Assembly: GCA_002328865.1 (NCBI GenBank)
Contig: DCWO01000139.1
Span: forward strand, 28,188-92,187
Source of the DNA: Dehalococcoidia bacterium UBA2160
Lineage (GTDB): Bacteria > Chloroflexota > Dehalococcoidia > Lucifugimonadales > UBA1123
Reading direction: 5' to 3'
Length of the DNA stretch: 64,000 bases
Part shown: piece after piece, positions 61,589 through 64,000 of the stretch
Position numbering within the stretch: position 1 is the stretch's first letter
How the letters are laid out: each line of letters opens with the position of its first letter
The notes under the pieces: model-generated
What the model was told of the DNA's origin: nothing
Seen by the model: only the letters and a program-made list of their open reading frames with translations
Database searches by the model: none
Position numbers and translations under genes: made by a program

Positions 61589-61971
61589 AGTCTTCCTCCG
61601 GCGTGCTTCTAATTGGAGTGTTCTGACGTGTCCGGTCCGATTACAGTGAGCGTCAATTGGCGGCGATCAACCCCCGGCAGGCGTCTCGGACGCCTCGTCG
61701 AGCAGGCGGCGCCTGGTTCTTTGTGACGGTCGTACACTCCAACCGCGCCCTCAGCCATTCGGATCGGCAAATTGGGGACATTATACACAAACGATTCGGG
61801 GCCGTTGAGGCGTCGCGATCACGGAAAACGCGATGCTTCGATGGAGCGCATGATCAGCCAGCGCCGTGCGCGGCGACACTGAGGGACGGCTTTGTCGAAG
61901 AGTTCCTTGACCCTTCAACCAACCCGTCAATATAATGGCCCAAACCCAACCCTTCCATCAGGAGCAATCCC
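61589..61971. other. Divergent promoter region between acsA and the hydratase-like gene
   Basis: No gene. It holds a strong plus-strand promoter (listed separately) and a minus-strand TATAAT (61785-61780) without a clear -35. Nothing else is recognisable. Confidence 0.45.
61907..61936 (+). promoter_or_regulatory. Strong promoter of the hydratase-like / CoA-transferase pair
   Basis: TTGACC (61907-61912) and TATAAT (61931-61936) are 18 bases apart, and a GTG start with AGGAG follows at 61972. Confidence 0.78.
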
Positions 61972-62736
61972 GTGAGATATGAGCTGATTAAACTTGAGCG
62001 CGATGAGAGCGTTGGCATCGTTACGCTCAACCGTCCTGAGGTTCTGAACGCCCTGAGCCGTCAACACTACAATGAAATCGACCAGGCGGTGACCGAACTG
62101 GAGGAAGACGACGATATCCGAGTGGTCATCTTTACCGGCTCGGGCGACAGAGCGTTTTCCGCGGGCGCGGACATTCACGAGATGGCGCGCATCGCCGAGG
62201 ACCCCAACCCTCCTCCCGCCGATCCCAACCGACCCGAGATGACGTGGCACATCGCGGCGTGCACGAAACCGACCATCGGAGCGCTCAACGGGCTGGCCTA
62301 CGGAGGCGGCGCGGTGCTTGCTTCGAGCTTCGACATACGAGTGGGTTGCGAGCGCACTCGATTCCGATTCCTGGCCGCCCAATACGGTCGGGTCAACTCC
62401 ACCTGGAGCCTGCCCATGCAGGTTGGCTGGTCGATCGCAAAGGACCTCCTGTTGACAGCCCGAGTTGTCGGCGCGGAGGAGTCGTTCCGAATCGGTCTGC
62501 TCAACTATCTCGTCCCTGTCGATCAACTCATGGAGAAGGCGATGGAGGTGGCGAAGCAAGTGGCCGCCAACGACCCGCGCATGGTGCAGGGGATCAAAGA
62601 CCTGATGATTGAAGATATCGGCATGGGTTGGCGTGAGATGTACGACAGCGAGTTGGAGGCGCAGGCCGGGAAGCTTGCCCCCACTCCCGTTTTGGAAGGG
62701 TTCAAACCATTCCTCGATAGAAAGGGGCGCAAGTAG
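61972..62736 (+). CDS. Enoyl-CoA hydratase/isomerase-like protein without catalytic Glu
   Basis: A 254-residue crotonase-fold protein from GTG at 61972. The oxyanion hole is DRAFSAGADIHEM and YGGGAVLASSFDIR. At the two places where hydratases have glutamate it has Val (GGGAVLAS) and Ala (RFLAAQYG), so it should not be a normal hydratase; hydrolase, decarboxylase, isomerase or a regulatory role are all possible. It is paired with a CaiB-type CoA-transferase 2 bases downstream and driven by a strong promoter. Confidence 0.87.
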   Translation: MRYELIKLERDESVGIVTLNRPEVLNALSRQHYNEIDQAVTELEEDDDIRVVIFTGSGDRAFSAGADIHEMARIAEDPNPPPADPNRPEMTWHIAACTKPTIGALNGLAYGGGAVLASSFDIRVGCERTRFRFLAAQYGRVNSTWSLPMQVGWSIAKDLLLTARVVGAEESFRIGLLNYLVPVDQLMEKAMEVAKQVAANDPRMVQGIKDLMIEDIGMGWREMYDSELEAQAGKLAPTPVLEGFKPFLDRKGRK

Positions 62737-62738
62737 TT

Positions 62739-63953
62739 GTGACCGAACAGAACACACCGTTGCAGGGATTGAGGTTCCTCGATCTGGGCAGGTACCAGGC
62801 GGGGCCTCGCTGCGCCCTGATGTTTGCGAGAATGGGCGCGGAGGTCATCAAGATCGAGACGCCGGCCGGCGACGAGAGCCGCCGAAATGGCCCGCGCGTC
62901 CGCGGACAGAGCGCCTATTGGGTGCAGTACAACAGCGGCAAGAAGAGCCTGTCAGTCAACCTCAGAACCGACGAAGGCAAAGAGGTCCTGCGCGATCTGG
63001 TGAAGGTGTCCGACTTCTTCCTTCAGAACTTCCGGCCTGGGACGATAGAGGTCATGGGATTCGGATACGAAGAACTGAAGAAGCTCAACCCCCGGATCAT
63101 CATGATCAATGTCTCCGCGTACGGGCAGTACGGTCCGTACAAAGACCGTGTGGGATTCGACCCGATCGGGCAGGCCATGGGCGGCCTGATGTCGCTGACC
63201 GGTTTCCCGGATGATCCGCCCATCCGGACCTACTTCCCGCTGATCGACCGAATCACGGCGCTGCACGCGACCATTGGCGCCCTCGCCGCGCTCCGCGAAC
63301 GGGAAAACTCAGGCCTGGGGCAGGCCATCGACGTCTGCCTTGCCGACACCGGTTTCACGACCAACGAGATACCGATCTCCGCGTATCTCGGCTCTGGCTA
63401 CGAGCAACCTCGAGAAGGCAACGGCAAAGGCCTGGGCGGGACCTACCAGACCGCGGACGGCTGGATCATCATCGCGGCCAACAACGATGCGATGTGGGGC
63501 CGAATTTGCGAAGCCATGGACAAACCGGAGTGGCAGGAAGACTCTCGATTCAAGACCCGCGACGACCGATTGGAGAACAACGAGGCGATCGAGGCTGAGT
63601 TGAGCGAGTGGTTCTCCACCCGCACCACGAAAGCCGCATCTGACCAACTGTCGAGCTTCAGCGTGCCCTGTTCGCCCGTCAACACGGTGGCGCAGGCCGC
63701 TGTTGAACCGCATCTCACCGAACGCGAGATCATGATGGAAGTCCCGGACCCGGTGGCCGGTAAGATGTGGGTGGCCGGCAAGATGATCAAGTTCGACCGC
63801 ACGCCCATGGTCGTCGGTCCAACACCCGTAATCGGAGAGCACACGAACGAAGTTCTGAGCGACATCCTAGGCTACGACGACGCCAAGGTCCGCTCCCTGC
63901 ACGACAGCGAAATCGTCAGGAGCACCGACGCAAGCGACGCGGCCGCGGACTGA
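62739..63953 (+). CDS. CaiB/BaiF-family (class III) CoA-transferase
   Basis: A 404-residue class III CoA-transferase that moves CoA between carboxylic acids. The N-terminus LRFLDLGRYQAGPRCALMFARMGAEVIKIE is typical. The catalytic Asp is probably Asp170 in RTYFPLIDRITALHATIGALAAL, after GQAMGGLMSLTG. The acceptor and donor acids are unknown. GTG at 62739 begins 2 bases after the preceding stop, so the two genes form one transcript. No further gene is visible in the last 47 bases of the window. Confidence 0.92.
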   Translation: MTEQNTPLQGLRFLDLGRYQAGPRCALMFARMGAEVIKIETPAGDESRRNGPRVRGQSAYWVQYNSGKKSLSVNLRTDEGKEVLRDLVKVSDFFLQNFRPGTIEVMGFGYEELKKLNPRIIMINVSAYGQYGPYKDRVGFDPIGQAMGGLMSLTGFPDDPPIRTYFPLIDRITALHATIGALAALRERENSGLGQAIDVCLADTGFTTNEIPISAYLGSGYEQPREGNGKGLGGTYQTADGWIIIAANNDAMWGRICEAMDKPEWQEDSRFKTRDDRLENNEAIEAELSEWFSTRTTKAASDQLSSFSVPCSPVNTVAQAAVEPHLTEREIMMEVPDPVAGKMWVAGKMIKFDRTPMVVGPTPVIGEHTNEVLSDILGYDDAKVRSLHDSEIVRSTDASDAAAD

Positions 63954-64000
63954 CAAGTACGTGGACGCGGCCAATTTCAGCCATTCTGAGCGCGCACGCG

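Overview
The window is a gene-dense, GC-rich bacterial chromosome segment. I infer a member of the Chloroflexota, most like the SAR202 / Dehalococcoidia lineages. The inference rests on gene content: several enoyl-CoA hydratases, a CaiB-type CoA-transferase, SDR dehydrogenases, M20 peptidase paralogues, a split peptide ABC transporter with an Ala/Pro-rich lipoprotein, sulfopyruvate-decarboxylase-like subunits and very frequent TTG and GTG starts. No rRNA or marker tree was available. I found no tRNA, CRISPR array, insertion sequence, phage or plasmid gene.

Layout. 1-4544 (minus): a compact cluster of a transglutaminase/NAT-like Cys-His-Asp protein, a carboxynorspermidine-decarboxylase-like PLP enzyme, a DUF3326 protein and an unrecognised gene cut by the window edge. 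This is the best candidate for an undescribed pathway. 4894-5753: two small hypothetical genes. 5801-9576 (plus): rpmH, rnpA, yidD, a beta-propeller lipoprotein, yidC and jag, led by a near-consensus promoter; yidC and jag overlap by 104 nt in different frames. 9649-13788: a PfkB sugar kinase, two crotonase-fold proteins and an acyl-CoA ligase. 13987-16429 (minus): a SelA-like PLP enzyme followed by serS. 16614-20524 (plus): a small unknown gene, then a type II fatty acid module (HadA-like and HadB-like hot-dog proteins, PlsX, FabG, FabL-like enoyl reductase) behind its own promoter, closed by a hairpin. 20642-22578 (minus): YgfZ-like and IscA/ErpA-like Fe-S proteins and a small zinc ribbon protein.

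23102-26494 holds an SDR, an SMP-30 protein, a P-loop kinase-like protein and a zinc alcohol dehydrogenase. 26873-34087 is a peptide ABC transporter in two convergent halves: ATPases on plus, and binding protein plus permeases on minus, with a cupredoxin-like lipoprotein and terminators between. 34363-38683 holds a DapA-family lyase, a small membrane protein, an ABC exporter and a metallo-beta-lactamase-fold hydrolase. 39084-40780 is a PspC / LiaF-like envelope-stress locus with an apparent frameshift. 40917-42753 is fabI plus a two-subunit TPP decarboxylase. 42764-44068 is an MFS exporter. 44359-52874 (minus) is a complete eight-gene MoxR-DUF58-Bat operon. 53360-63953 holds two tandem M20 amidohydrolases, a DUF457 membrane protein, a CocE-type hydrolase, an MBL hydrolase, acetyl-CoA synthetase, and an enoyl-CoA-hydratase-like protein with a CoA-transferase behind a strong promoter.

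Taken together the genes suggest a heterotroph that imports peptides, activates and degrades carboxylic acids through CoA thioesters, makes fatty acids by type II synthesis with two enoyl reductases, and maintains Fe-S clusters. Functional statements rest on motif recognition by eye; no database search was run.
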